From the NCBI RefSeq assembly GCF_900107685.1, contig NZ_FNRQ01000003.1, forward strand, positions 310,001-374,000: a stretch of DNA of 64,000 nucleotides, in the 5' to 3' direction. The notes beneath the pieces are model-generated. The model saw only the letters and a list, made by a program, of their open reading frames with translations. It was not told the origin of the DNA and did not search any database. The DNA is from Paraburkholderia sartisoli (GTDB lineage Bacteria > Pseudomonadota > Gammaproteobacteria > Burkholderiales > Burkholderiaceae). A program made the translations under genes and the position numbers. Below, piece by piece: positions 43,693 through 55,494 of the stretch (position 1 is its first letter; every line of letters starts with the position of its first letter).

Positions 43693-45123
43693 TTACATGT
43701 TCAGCGCGCGTTTGTCGACAGCCAGCGCAGCTTCACGCATCACTTCGGACAGCGACGGGTGCGGATGGCAGATGCGGCCGAGGTCTTCCGACGCGGCCTT
43801 GAACTCCATCGCCACCACGGCTTCCGCGATCAGGTCCGATGCGTTTGCCGAGATGATGTGCACGCCGAGCAGTTCGTCGGTCTTCGCATCGGCGATCATC
43901 TTGACGAAACCCTCCGCCTTGTTGATGCCGAGCGCGCGGCCGTTCGCCATGAACGGGAACTGGCCCGTCTTGATCTCGCGGCCTTCGGCCTTCAACTGCT
44001 GCTCCGTCTTGCCGACCCACGCGATTTCCGGTTCGGTGTAGATCACCCACGGAATGCAGTTGTAGTCGATATGCGGCTTCTGGCCGTCGATGATTTCCGC
44101 GACCAGCACGCCTTCGTCTTCCGCCTTGTGCGCGAGCATCGGACCACGCACCACGTCGCCGATCGCGTACACGTTCGGCACTGCCGTCGCGCAATGATCG
44201 TCGACGTCGATGAAGCCGCGCTCGTTCGCCTTCAGGCCGATCGCCTCGAGGCCGAGGTTTTCGGTGTTCGGCACGCGGCCGATCGACACGATCAGGCGGT
44301 CGGCGTCGAGCGTCTGCGCGTTGCCGTCCTTGTCCGTGTAGGCGATCGACACGTTCTTGCCGGTCGCCTTGATCTCGCCGACCTTCACGCCGACGTGAAT
44401 GTCGAGGCCCTGCTTCTTGAACTGCTTCGCGGCTTCTTTCGCGAGTGCCTGGTCCGCCGCGCCGAGGAATTCCGGCAGCGCTTCGAGCACCGTGACGTCA
44501 GCGCCCAGACGGCGCCACACGGAGCCCAGTTCCAGGCCGATCACGCCCGCGCCGATCACGGCGAGCGTCTTCGGCACGGTGTCGAACGTCAGTGCGCCTT
44601 CGTTGTCGGCGACGATCTTGTTGTCGACCGGCACGTTCGGCAGGTGGCGTGCCTTCGAACCCGTCGCGATGATCACGTTCTTCGCGGTGACGACTTCGGT
44701 TTCGCCCTCGCCGCTCACTTCGATCTGCACGCCGGCGTCCGTCTTGCCGGTGAACTTGCCGTGGCCCTTGAGCCACGTGATCTTGTTCTTGCGGAACAGG
44801 AATTCGATGCCCTTCGTCATCTTCTCGACGATGCCTTCCTTGCGGGCCAGCATCTTCGAAATATCGACCTTCACGTCCGACACGGAGATGCCGTGGTCAG
44901 CGAGGTGATGCGAAGCGTTTTCAAATTCTTCCGACGAAGCGAGCAGCGCCTTCGACGGAATGCAGCCCACGTTCAGGCACGTGCCGCCGAGCTTCAGCGC
45001 GCCGGCCGGGTTCTTCCATTTTTCGATACATGCGACGGTCTTGCCGAGCTGTGCGGCGCGGATAGCGGCAATATAGCCGCCCGGGCCGGCACCGATCACG
45101 ACGACGTCAAATTCTTTGGACAT
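43693..45123 (-). CDS. lpdA: Dihydrolipoyl dehydrogenase, E3 of the 2-oxoglutarate dehydrogenase complex
   Basis: 476-aa FAD enzyme that reoxidises dihydrolipoamide with NAD. FAD motif GAGPGG at 11-16, redox-active Cys49 and Cys54 in [12 protein letters not shown] motif GAGVIGLE, and the C-terminal HPHPSLSE with the catalytic His and Glu. Third gene of odhA-odhB-lpdA, 114 bases after odhB. Its place shows it serves the 2-oxoglutarate complex rather than pyruvate dehydrogenase. Confidence 0.96.
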   Translation of the reverse strand: MSKEFDVVVIGAGPGGYIAAIRAAQLGKTVACIEKWKNPAGALKLGGTCLNVGCIPSKALLASSEEFENASHHLADHGISVSDVKVDISKMLARKEGIVEKMTKGIEFLFRKNKITWLKGHGKFTGKTDAGVQIEVSGEGETEVVTAKNVIIATGSKARHLPNVPVDNKIVADNEGALTFDTVPKTLAVIGAGVIGLELGSVWRRLGADVTVLEALPEFLGAADQALAKEAAKQFKKQGLDIHVGVKVGEIKATGKNVSIAYTDKDGNAQTLDADRLIVSIGRVPNTENLGLEAIGLKANERGFIDVDDHCATAVPNVYAIGDVVRGPMLAHKAEDEGVLVAEIIDGQKPHIDYNCIPWVIYTEPEIAWVGKTEQQLKAEGREIKTGQFPFMANGRALGINKAEGFVKMIADAKTDELLGVHIISANASDLIAEAVVAMEFKAASEDLGRICHPHPSLSEVMREAALAVDKRALNM

Positions 45124-45237
45124 GACAATCCTTCTTGATGACGCACCGACGCGCGGCCATGTTTCATGGTGCGCGTCGCTGCGGTTTCACGCTGATGCGG
45201 GAAGCTCCGTCGCCTGGATGGCGACGGTTACGCGGAT

Positions 45238-46506
45238 TTACAGGTCGAGCAGCAGGCGCGCCGGGTCTTCCAGCGCATCCTTCATCGCGACCAGCGACAG
45301 CACCGCTTCGCGACCGTCGATGATCCGGTGGTCGTAGGACAGCGCCAGGTAGTTCATCGGGCGGATCACGATCTGGCCGTTTTCGACCACGGCGCGTTCC
45401 TTCGTGGCGTGTACGCCGAGAATCGCGGATTGCGGCGGGTTGATGATCGGCGTCGACAGCATCGAGCCGAACACACCACCGTTCGAGATCGAGAACGTGC
45501 CGCCCGTCATTTCCTCGATCGACAGCTTGCCGTCCTTCGCCTTCTGGCCGAATTCGGCGATCTTCTTTTCGATTTCAGCGAGGCTCAGCTGATCGGCGTT
45601 GCGCAGGATCGGCACCACGAGACCGCGCGGCGAACCGACCGCGATACCGATGTCGAAGTAGCCATGATAGACGATGTCGTTACCGTCGATCGATGCGTTC
45701 ACGAGCGGGAACTTCTTCAACGCGTGAACAGCGGCCTTCACGAAAAACGACATGAAGCCGAGCTTCACGCCATGTTCCTTCTCGAACTTGTCCTTGTACT
45801 TGTTGCGCAGGTCCATGACCGGCGCCATGTTCACTTCGTTGAACGTCGTGAGGATGGCGTTGGTTTGCTGCGACTCGAGCAGACGCTCGGCGATACGCGC
45901 GCGCAGACGCGACATCGGAACGCGCTGTTCCGGGCGGTCCTTCAGCCACGCGTCGGCCGAAGCCGGTGCCTTCACGTCCGGCAGCGACGGCTTCGCAGCC
46001 TTCGCCGCGGCGGCCGGTGCGGGAGCAGCCTTCGGCGCCGGGCCTGCGGTCAGCACGTCGCCCTTCGTGATGCGGCCGTCGCGGCCCGAGCCTGCGACGT
46101 CGCCCGACGACAGGTTCTTTTCCGCCATCAGCTTGCTGGCAGCAGGAGAAGCCGCCGTGTTCGCACCCGTTGCGGATGCAGCCTGGGCCGGTGCGGCAGC
46201 GGGCGCCGAAGCAGCGGCCGGTACCGGCTTCACTTCTGCTTCGACAGCAGCCGCGCCTGCCTTGCCTTCCGTGTCGATCTTCGCGATGACCTGATCGGCG
46301 ATCACGGTGTCGCCATCATTCGAGATGATCTGCGCGAGCACGCCTGCCGACGGTGCCGGCACTTCCAGCACGACCTTGTCGGTTTCGATTTCGATGAGGA
46401 TTTCGTCCTGCGCGACCGCTTCGCCCGGCTTCTTCTTCCACTGCAGCATCGTGGCTTCCGAGACCGACTCGGAAAGCTGGGGGACCTTGACTTCTACAAT
46501 AGCCAT
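45238..46506 (-). CDS. odhB: Dihydrolipoyl succinyltransferase, E2 of the 2-oxoglutarate dehydrogenase complex
   Basis: 422-aa core subunit. One lipoyl domain with the modified Lys44 in ETDKVVLEV, an Ala/Pro-rich linker, the peripheral-subunit-binding segment ([10 protein letters not shown]...[11 protein letters not shown]), and the catalytic domain ending in DHRIIDG with His393 and Asp397. It transfers the succinyl group to CoA in the TCA cycle. Located between odhA and lpdA on the same strand. Confidence 0.96.
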   Translation of the reverse strand: MAIVEVKVPQLSESVSEATMLQWKKKPGEAVAQDEILIEIETDKVVLEVPAPSAGVLAQIISNDGDTVIADQVIAKIDTEGKAGAAAVEAEVKPVPAAASAPAAAPAQAASATGANTAASPAASKLMAEKNLSSGDVAGSGRDGRITKGDVLTAGPAPKAAPAPAAAAKAAKPSLPDVKAPASADAWLKDRPEQRVPMSRLRARIAERLLESQQTNAILTTFNEVNMAPVMDLRNKYKDKFEKEHGVKLGFMSFFVKAAVHALKKFPLVNASIDGNDIVYHGYFDIGIAVGSPRGLVVPILRNADQLSLAEIEKKIAEFGQKAKDGKLSIEEMTGGTFSISNGGVFGSMLSTPIINPPQSAILGVHATKERAVVENGQIVIRPMNYLALSYDHRIIDGREAVLSLVAMKDALEDPARLLLDL

Positions 46507-46652
46507 TGTGATTTTTTCCTGAATACGTATCGGGTTCTGCGAACCCTGTGCGAACCGTCTGCGAACCGTGTATGCGCCGCCGACACAACGTCGACGAATC
46601 CGTCAAACGCGGCACGGGAGAACGCAGTGCGTTCTCCCGGTTCGGTTCCTGG

Positions 46653-49514
46653 TTATTTGGCGATCGACGCGCTCTTCAAACGGCCGAACGCACCTTCCAC
46701 CAGCGCCTTCTGCTGCTCGTAATGCTTTGCGTAGTAACCGACAGCCGGCGAGGCCGAAGCCGGACGGCCGCTGTATGCCAGCTTCTGTCCTTCCTTCATG
46801 CCTTCCTTCAGATGGTGCTCGATGTAGAACCACGGGCCCTGATTCTGCGGCTCGTCCTGCACCCACACCACTTCGGTCGCGTTGTCGTACTTCTTCATTT
46901 CCGCTTCGAACTGCTTGTGCGCGAACGGATACAGCTGTTCGATACGAAGGATCGCGACGTCGTTCGCCTTCGCCTCGCGACGATGCGCGACGAGGTCGTA
47001 GTACACGCGGCCCGAGCAGACGACCACGCGCTTGACCTTCTTCGCGTCGACCTCTTCGCTCACTTCGCCGATGATCGGCTGGAACGCGCCCTTCGCCAGT
47101 TCGGACAGGTCCGACACGGCTTCCTTGTGACGCAGCAGCGACTTCGGCGTGGCGACGATCAGCGGCTTCCTGAAGAGGCGGATCATCTGGCGGCGCAACA
47201 GGTGGAAAATCTGCGCCGGCGTGGTCGGCTGGACGACCTGCATGTTGTGATCGGCACACAGTTGCAGGAAACGCTCGATACGCGCCGACGAGTGTTCCGG
47301 ACCCTGACCTTCGTAGCCGTGCGGCAGCAGCATCGTGAGACCCGACACGCGGCCCCACTTCACTTCGCCCGACGAGATGAACTGGTCGATCACGACCTGC
47401 GCGCCGTTCACGAAGTCGCCGAACTGCGCTTCCCACGCGACGAACGTGTTCGGCTCGGCCGTCGAGTAGCCGTATTCGAAGCCGAGCACGGCTTCTTCGG
47501 ACAGCACCGAGTCGATCACCGTGAACTTCGCCTGACCTTCGGCGATGTTCTGCAGCGGCACGTACGTGCCGTCGTTCCAGCGTTCGCGGTTCTGGTCGTG
47601 CAGCACCGCGTGACGGTGCGTGAACGTGCCGCGGCCCGAATCCTGGCCGGTCAGGCGCACCGCATAGCCCGATGCGACGAGCGACGCGAACGCCAGATGT
47701 TCGCCCATGCCCCAGTCGAGCTTCGCTTCACCGCGACCCATCGCACGACGGTCGTTGATGACGCGCTCGACGAGCGGGTGAACCTTGAAGTTATCCGGGA
47801 TCGTGGTGATGCGTTCCGCGAGGCGCTTGAGCTCGGCGAGCGGCACGGCCGTGTCGGCCGCGTCGGTCCACTTGCGGTTCAGGAACGGCACCCAGTCGAC
47901 TGCGTACTTGCTCTTGTAGTTCGAGAGCACCGGATCGATCGTGTGATGGCCTTCGTCCATCGCCTGACGATATGCCTTGACGTAGTTGTCCGCGTCTTCT
48001 GCAGTGATCACGCCTTGCTGCACGAGCTTTTCGGCGTACAGCGCGCGCGTGCCCGGGTGCTTCGCGATCGTCTTGTACATCAGCGGCTGCGTGACCGCTG
48101 GCGTGTCCTGCTCGTTGTGACCCAGCTTGCGGAAGCAGATGATGTCGATCACGACATCCTTGTGGAACTGCGTCCGGTAGTCGATGGCCATCTGCGTGGC
48201 CAGCACGACCGCTTCCGGATCGTCGCCGTTCACGTGCAGCACCGGCGCCTCGATCATCTTGACGACGTCGGAGCAGTACAGCGTCGAGCGCGTGTCGCGC
48301 GGGTCGGACGTCGTGAAACCGATCTGGTTGTTGATGACGATGTGCAGCGTGCCGTGCGTGCCGTAACCGCGCGTCTGCGCGAGGTTCAGCGTTTCCATCA
48401 CGACGCCCTGGCCCGCGAAGGCCGCGTCGCCGTGGATCTGCACCGGCAGGACCTGCAGGCCCTGATCGTCGCCGCGACGGTCCATCCGGGCCTTCGCCGA
48501 ACCTTCGACCACCGGGTTCACGATTTCGAGGTGCGACGGGTTGAACGCGAGCGACAGGTGAACCGGGCCGCCATCCGTCGAGACGTCCGACGAGAAACCC
48601 TTGTGGTACTTCACGTCGCCAGCCGGCAGATCGTCGACGTGCTTGCCTTCGAATTCAGCGAAGAGGTCAGCCGGCATCTTGCCGAGCGTATTGACCAGCA
48701 CGTTCAGACGGCCGCGGTGAGCCATGCCGATGACGATTTCCTGCACGCCATTCGCGCCGCCGTGACGCACCACTTCGTCCATCGATGCGATGAAGCTTTC
48801 GCCGCCTTCCAGCGAGAAACGCTTCTGACCGACGTACCGGGTGTGCAGGAAGCGCTCGAGGCCTTCGGCTGCCGTCAGGCGGTTCAGGATGTGCTTTTTC
48901 TTGTCGGCGGAGAAATTCGGTGTCGAGCGGATCGACTCGAGCTTTTCCTTCCACCAGCGCTTCTGCTCCGGATCGCTCAGGTACATGTACTCGGCGCCGA
49001 TCGTGCCGCAGTACGTATCGCGCAGCGCCTTGATGATGTCGCGCAGCGATCCCTGTTCGAAGCCGAAATACAGATTGTTCGCGTTGAACGTCTGGTCCAT
49101 GTCGGCTTCGGTGAAGTCGTAGAACGCAGGTTCAAGCTCAGGAATGTTGGGGCGCTCGCGGCGCTTCAGCGGATCGAGATTGGCCCATTGCGAGCCGAGA
49201 AAACGGTAGGCGCCGATCAGCGACTGGACATAGACCTGCTTGCGCGCGGTGGCAAGGTCTTCACCGCCCGTGGCGGTCCGGGGAATAAAGGCATTCGCCT
49301 TTGCCCGCTGTGCAAACGACTCGACGATCGGGCCATGGGCCACGTCGTTGCCGTTGCCGCCGTCCGATGCCGGGACGTTCTGCAACGCGTCGAAATACTC
49401 ACGCCAGGTCTCGGGCACTGACGCCGGATTATCGAGATACGCCTCGTACTGCTCTTCTACATACGGAGCGTTGCCGCCGAACAGATAAGAGTTCAGCTGG
49501 AGTTGCTTCATCAT
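46653..49514 (-). CDS. odhA: 2-oxoglutarate dehydrogenase E1 component
   Basis: Thiamine-diphosphate decarboxylase of 953 aa. The N-terminal segment NSYLFGGNAPYVEEQYEAYL anchors the complex; the TPP-binding part has GMAHRGRLNVL and GDAAFAGQGVV...NNQIGFTT, and the C-terminal part includes LLPHGYEGQGPEHSS. ATG at 49514 matches the usual MMKQLQ start; a GTG four codons upstream overlaps the ribosome-binding AAGGTG. First gene of odhA-odhB-lpdA, a TCA-cycle operon. Confidence 0.96.
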   Translation of the reverse strand: MMKQLQLNSYLFGGNAPYVEEQYEAYLDNPASVPETWREYFDALQNVPASDGGNGNDVAHGPIVESFAQRAKANAFIPRTATGGEDLATARKQVYVQSLIGAYRFLGSQWANLDPLKRRERPNIPELEPAFYDFTEADMDQTFNANNLYFGFEQGSLRDIIKALRDTYCGTIGAEYMYLSDPEQKRWWKEKLESIRSTPNFSADKKKHILNRLTAAEGLERFLHTRYVGQKRFSLEGGESFIASMDEVVRHGGANGVQEIVIGMAHRGRLNVLVNTLGKMPADLFAEFEGKHVDDLPAGDVKYHKGFSSDVSTDGGPVHLSLAFNPSHLEIVNPVVEGSAKARMDRRGDDQGLQVLPVQIHGDAAFAGQGVVMETLNLAQTRGYGTHGTLHIVINNQIGFTTSDPRDTRSTLYCSDVVKMIEAPVLHVNGDDPEAVVLATQMAIDYRTQFHKDVVIDIICFRKLGHNEQDTPAVTQPLMYKTIAKHPGTRALYAEKLVQQGVITAEDADNYVKAYRQAMDEGHHTIDPVLSNYKSKYAVDWVPFLNRKWTDAADTAVPLAELKRLAERITTIPDNFKVHPLVERVINDRRAMGRGEAKLDWGMGEHLAFASLVASGYAVRLTGQDSGRGTFTHRHAVLHDQNRERWNDGTYVPLQNIAEGQAKFTVIDSVLSEEAVLGFEYGYSTAEPNTFVAWEAQFGDFVNGAQVVIDQFISSGEVKWGRVSGLTMLLPHGYEGQGPEHSSARIERFLQLCADHNMQVVQPTTPAQIFHLLRRQMIRLFRKPLIVATPKSLLRHKEAVSDLSELAKGAFQPIIGEVSEEVDAKKVKRVVVCSGRVYYDLVAHRREAKANDVAILRIEQLYPFAHKQFEAEMKKYDNATEVVWVQDEPQNQGPWFYIEHHLKEGMKEGQKLAYSGRPASASPAVGYYAKHYEQQKALVEGAFGRLKSASIAK

Positions 49515-49880
49515 TTTTACGCTCACCTTTCTTCGAGTTTCTCGAGAAATAGCGGGTTACTCAACCTTCCGCGACACGGCCTGACCGTTTGGCGGATTGC
49601 GCGAATCAAGTCTTGCTTGGAAGGACCTTAACTTGCATCCGGAAAAGCATAGCACAGAACACATACTCTACATAGCTGGCACGGCGCGCTGAAGTCTTGC
49701 CACATCGGGGTTTTGCTGCATCCGCACGCGAGGTTTCGAGGGCTTTCCGGCACCCAGCGCCGGGTCGTTGCGACGCCCGGGCGACCTGCTCCGGCCGCGC
49801 CCAGCAACGACAAAAGCCGCCCGAAGGCGGCTTTTGTCTCGCAACGGCGCTTATTGACGCCCTATCGACGTCAACCGCGT
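49515..49880. other. Promoter region of odhA and end of typA
   Basis: About 366 bases. It contains the typA terminator at 49812-49835 and should hold the odhA promoter. No gene recognised. Confidence 0.6.
49812..49835 (-). terminator. Terminator of typA
   Basis: Ten-base stem AAAAGCCGCC / GGCGGCTTTT with a CGAA (TTCG on the leftward strand) tetraloop and a short T run, 45 bases after the typA stop. Confidence 0.88.
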
Positions 49881-51707
<1,827 letters not shown>

Positions 51708-52065
51708 AGGAACCTGAAGACAGTTGAGTGCGCCAGATCGCTTCTTGAAACTGCCAACAAGCCCAAAGCGCACTTTTGGGAACCTGAAATTATAGCACGC
51801 GAAGGTGAAGCTTTCCGACCCGTCACGTACTCCGGCCGTCAGAAAGCCTTTCGGCAGGCGTTTTTCGCCCGCGCAAACCCGCCTTCCAGCGCATTCATCA
51901 CCATGCGGCGCACCCGCAACGCCCGTCCCATCGCTGCGCGCTCCGGACGAATCGATTATGGTGCTTGTCAGTGAAAGTTCCTTGCCTAAGCTGTAATAAC
52001 GCTTGTCGCGTCAACTAACCGCACCTATAATCCTGCCTGGTCAATCATTGCTGTCGCAGAGAATC
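51708..52065. other. Divergent promoter region of typA and the efflux operon
   Basis: About 358 bases without a recognised gene. The rightward promoter at 52003-52031 lies at its end. Confidence 0.6.
52003..52031 (+). promoter_or_regulatory. Promoter of the MarR-efflux operon
   Basis: TTGTCG (52003-52008), 17-base spacer, TATAAT (52026-52031), ending 34 bases before the MarR start. No clear dyad was seen over it, so the operator is unassigned. Confidence 0.7.
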
Positions 52066-52590
52066 ATGACTGATCCGAATCCGGCGTTACCGCCCCAAAT
52101 CAGCGAATACGAGTTTGGCGAAAGCGTGGGCTACCTGCTCTCGCGCGTGAAATCGACGATGTCGAACATGATCACGCAGCGCACGATCGCCGAGCTCGGT
52201 ATTACGAGCACACAGTGCAGCATCCTGTTCATGGTCGCGAGCGGCAAGTGTCTGCTCGCCGCCGAACTGGCCCGCGAATACGGCATCGACGCGAGCGCCG
52301 TCACCCGCCTGATCGACCGGCTGGAGAAGCGCGGCCTGCTGACACGCGTACGCAGCTGCGAGGATCGCCGTGTCGTCCGGCTGGGCCTCACGCCCGAAGG
52401 CCAGGCGATGGCGGCCCGCATGCCCGCCATTTTCAACGGCACGCTGGACAAGCTGCTCGCGGGCTTCACGCCCGAAGAAGTGGGCTTCCTCAAGAGCATG
52501 CTGCGCCGCGCGCTCGCCAACAGTGGCGACGCCGCGTGGCTTTTGCGCGACGCCGCCACCCCGGCGGCCACGTCGCACGAGACCCGATAA
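52066..52590 (+). CDS. MarR-family regulator of the efflux operon
   Basis: 174-aa winged-helix repressor. Core: AELGITSTQCSILFMVASG, the recognition helix EYGIDASAVTRLIDRLEKRGLL and wing SCEDRRVVRLGLTPEG. ATG at 52066 is chosen since the promoter lies just upstream. It precedes the outer-membrane lipoprotein, EmrA and EmrB genes with gaps of 48, 59 and 49 bases, so it is probably an EmrR/MprA-like autorepressor released by phenolic or other toxic compounds. Confidence 0.93.
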   Translation: MTDPNPALPPQISEYEFGESVGYLLSRVKSTMSNMITQRTIAELGITSTQCSILFMVASGKCLLAAELAREYGIDASAVTRLIDRLEKRGLLTRVRSCEDRRVVRLGLTPEGQAMAARMPAIFNGTLDKLLAGFTPEEVGFLKSMLRRALANSGDAAWLLRDAATPAATSHETR

Positions 52591-52638
52591 ATAGTTGCAG
52601 CGTCCATCATTACCATCACTCAAAGAAGAGTCGAGCGA

Positions 52639-54150
52639 ATGAAATCCCTTTCCCTGTCCGCGCCAGCGCTGTCGAGCCGGGCTGTCATCGCCGCGGCGGC
52701 GACAGCACTCGCCCTGTCGGGCTGCGCGAACTACATTGGTATCAAGAGCGACAAGCAGATGGCGTCGGCCGCGCAGTACGAATCGGTGCAGAGCGTTCCC
52801 GCACAGGGCGGACAGTGGCCCTCGCTCGACTGGGCGAACCAGTTCGGCGACCCGCAACTGCCGGCGCTGATCGCCGAGGCGCTCGACGGCAGTCCGTCGA
52901 TCGCGCAGGCGCAGGCGCGTATTGCCAAGGCATCGTCGTACATCGAAAGCACGCGTTCGAACCTGTATCCGAAGGCTGACGCGAGCTATTCGTGGACCCG
53001 CGAGCTGTATTCGGCGAACGCCCTCTTCCCGGCGCCGTTCGGCGGCACGTGGTTCAGCGAGAACAACGCGCTCGCGAGCGCCTCGTGGGATCTGGACCTG
53101 TGGGGCAAGAACCGCGAAAAGCTCGGCCGGGCCGTCTCGCAGGAAAAGGCGGCCGAGGCCGACATGCAGCAGGCGCGCGTGACGCTCGCCTCGTCGGTGG
53201 CGCGCACGTACAACCAGCTCGCGCAGCTCTACGCGCTGCGCGACATCGCCCAGCGCGAGATCGACAATCGTCAGACGATCGGCAAGATCACCAACGGCCG
53301 GGTTCTGGCCGGTCTCGATACGAACGTCGAACGGCAGACGGCCAACGGCAACATCGCCACGAGCCAGGCGAACCTGACTGAACTCGACGGCCAGATCACC
53401 ACCGTGCGCTACCAGCTCGGCGCGTTGCTCGGCAAGGGGCCGGACCGCGGCCTGCAGATCGCGAAGCCAGTGCTGAACGCGGGCGCGCAGGTCATGCTGC
53501 CGGATAACCTGCCGGCCGACCTCGTGGCCCGCCGTCCGGATATCGTCGCCGCGCGCTGGGAGGTCGAAGCCGCGACGCACGACATCAAGGAAGCGAAAGC
53601 GGAATTCTTCCCGGACATCAACCTCGCGGCCGGTTTCGGTTTCGATGCGTTCGGCTGGGGCCGCTTTCTCACCTCGGCGAGCCGCCAGATCCAGTTCGGC
53701 CCGGCGATCCATCTGCCGATCTTCGATGCCGGCGCGCTGCGCTCGCAACTGAAGGGCCGCTACGCCGACTTCGATCTCGACGTCGCGAACTACAACCAGA
53801 CGCTGATCAACGCGCTCTCGGATGTGGCGACGCAGGTGTCGTCGATCCGCTCGATCGACCAGCAGTCGGGTGACGCGCAGCGCGCGCTCGACGCGTCGTC
53901 GAAGGCGTACGAACTCGCGGTGATCCGCTACCGCGCCGGCCTGTCGCCGCAGCTGCAGGTGCTGACCGCCGATCAGAACCGCCTCGCCGCCGAACAGACG
54001 GTGACGAACCTGAAGATGAAGCGCCGCGACATGCAGATCGCGCTCATCAAGGCGCTCGGCGGCGGGTTCAACGCCACGCAGACGGGTCTCGTGGTGCCGA
54101 CCGACGCACCCGCACCCGCTTCCGCTTCCGCCGCACACGCATCGAACTGA
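52639..54150 (+). CDS. Outer-membrane efflux lipoprotein (OprM/NodT family)
   Basis: 503-aa TolC-like channel. Lipobox LSGC puts the acylated Cys at 29. Two repeats of the outer-membrane efflux domain follow, with typical helices (ASWDLDLWGKNREKLGRAV, RRPDIVAARWEVEAA, YRAGLSPQLQVLTAD). It would form the exit duct for the EmrAB pump encoded downstream. The tail is Pro/Ala-rich. Confidence 0.94.
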   Translation: MKSLSLSAPALSSRAVIAAAATALALSGCANYIGIKSDKQMASAAQYESVQSVPAQGGQWPSLDWANQFGDPQLPALIAEALDGSPSIAQAQARIAKASSYIESTRSNLYPKADASYSWTRELYSANALFPAPFGGTWFSENNALASASWDLDLWGKNREKLGRAVSQEKAAEADMQQARVTLASSVARTYNQLAQLYALRDIAQREIDNRQTIGKITNGRVLAGLDTNVERQTANGNIATSQANLTELDGQITTVRYQLGALLGKGPDRGLQIAKPVLNAGAQVMLPDNLPADLVARRPDIVAARWEVEAATHDIKEAKAEFFPDINLAAGFGFDAFGWGRFLTSASRQIQFGPAIHLPIFDAGALRSQLKGRYADFDLDVANYNQTLINALSDVATQVSSIRSIDQQSGDAQRALDASSKAYELAVIRYRAGLSPQLQVLTADQNRLAAEQTVTNLKMKRRDMQIALIKALGGGFNATQTGLVVPTDAPAPASASAAHASN

Positions 54151-54209
54151 GCCGGACCGAACGCCCATCCGGATAAACGACGAAGACTGAGAGAATACGG
54201 AGCACATCA

Positions 54210-55445
54210 ATGAGCACCCCCCAACAGCCCGCGGCGAGCACGCAACCGGCAAACAACGGCAAGCGCCGGCGGATGATGACGCTGCTCGTCATCGTGATCC
54301 TGATCGCCGCGATTGCGTATGGCCTCTACTACTTCCTCGTCGCGCGCTTCCACGAAGACACCGACGACGCTTACGTGAACGGCAACGTCGTGCAGATCAC
54401 GCCGCAGGTCACGGGCACGGTCGTCTCGGTGAACGCCGACGACACGCAGACAGTCAAGGCCGGCGACCCGGTCGTCGTGCTGGACCCGGCGGATTCGCGC
54501 GTCGCGCTCGAATCGGCTGAAGCCAATCTCGCGCAGGTCGTGCGCCAGGTGCGCGGCCTGTTCGCGGACGACAGCCAGTATCTGGCCCAGGTCGCCGTGC
54601 GTCAGTCCGATCTGTCGCGCGCGCAGGACGACCTGAAGCGCCGCATGACGGTGGCGCAAACGGGCGCGGTTTCGCAGGAAGAAATCTCGCACGCCCGCGA
54701 CGCCGTGAAGAGCGCGCAGGCCGCGCTCGACGCCGCGCAACAGCAGCTCGCCGCGAACCGCGCGCTGACCGCGAACACGACGGTCGCCAATCATCCGAAC
54801 GTGCAGGCCGCGGCTGCCAAGGTTCGCGACGCGTATCTGAACAACGCGCGCAACACGCTGCCGGCGCCGGTCACGGGGTACGTCGCGAAGCGTTCGGTGC
54901 AGGTCGGCCAGCGCGTCTCGCCGGGCACGCCGCTGATGGCGATCGTGCCGCTGAACGCCGTGTGGGTCGACGCGAACTTCAAGGAAGTGCAGTTGACGCA
55001 CATGCGCATCGGCCAGCCGGTCGAGCTGACGGCTGACGTCTACGGTTCGGGCGTGACGTTCCATGGCAAGGTCGTCGGTTTCTCGGCCGGCACGGGCTCG
55101 GCGTTCTCGCTGCTGCCGGCGCAGAACGCGACGGGCAACTGGATCAAGGTCGTGCAACGCCTGCCAGTGCGTATCGCGCTCGATCCGCAGGAACTCGCGG
55201 CGCATCCGCTGCGCATCGGCCTGTCGATGCAGGCTGACGTGAACATCAAGGACGAAAACGGCGGGCAGCTCGGCAACGCGCCGAACACGGTCTATCAGAC
55301 GAACGTGTTCGACAAATACGGCGACCAGGCCGATGCCGAGATCGCACGCATCATCGCGGCGAACGCCGGCCCGAACGGCGGCCAGTACAGCGGCGCGCAA
55401 AAGGCCACCGACCGTGGCTCGAAAGGCGCGGCAAAGCTGATGTAA
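54210..55445 (+). CDS. emrA: Membrane fusion protein EmrA (HlyD family)
   Basis: 411-aa periplasmic adaptor with one N-terminal membrane helix (LLVIVILIAAIAYGLYYF near 22-40), the barrel-sandwich lipoyl-like halves (GTVVSVNADDTQTVKAGDPV and APVTGYVAKRSVQVGQRVSPG), an intervening coiled coil (about residues 95-195), and a beta-barrel domain (AVWVDANFKEVQLTHMRIG). It bridges EmrB and the outer-membrane lipoprotein. Confidence 0.94.
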   Translation: MSTPQQPAASTQPANNGKRRRMMTLLVIVILIAAIAYGLYYFLVARFHEDTDDAYVNGNVVQITPQVTGTVVSVNADDTQTVKAGDPVVVLDPADSRVALESAEANLAQVVRQVRGLFADDSQYLAQVAVRQSDLSRAQDDLKRRMTVAQTGAVSQEEISHARDAVKSAQAALDAAQQQLAANRALTANTTVANHPNVQAAAAKVRDAYLNNARNTLPAPVTGYVAKRSVQVGQRVSPGTPLMAIVPLNAVWVDANFKEVQLTHMRIGQPVELTADVYGSGVTFHGKVVGFSAGTGSAFSLLPAQNATGNWIKVVQRLPVRIALDPQELAAHPLRIGLSMQADVNIKDENGGQLGNAPNTVYQTNVFDKYGDQADAEIARIIAANAGPNGGQYSGAQKATDRGSKGAAKLM

Positions 55446-55494
55446 GCGGCGTCATGGCGCCTGTCGCCATGCCAGCCACACTTCAAAAGGTTTC

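Noticed and set aside
46548..49421. Very long open frame antisense to odhA
   Set aside because: It mirrors the odhA coding sequence, as happens with strong third-position GC bias; the translation is Arg/His/Val-rich without any family similarity.
52087..54252. 721-codon open frame antisense to the MarR and efflux genes
   Set aside because: Antisense shadow of two recognised genes with atypical composition and no motifs.
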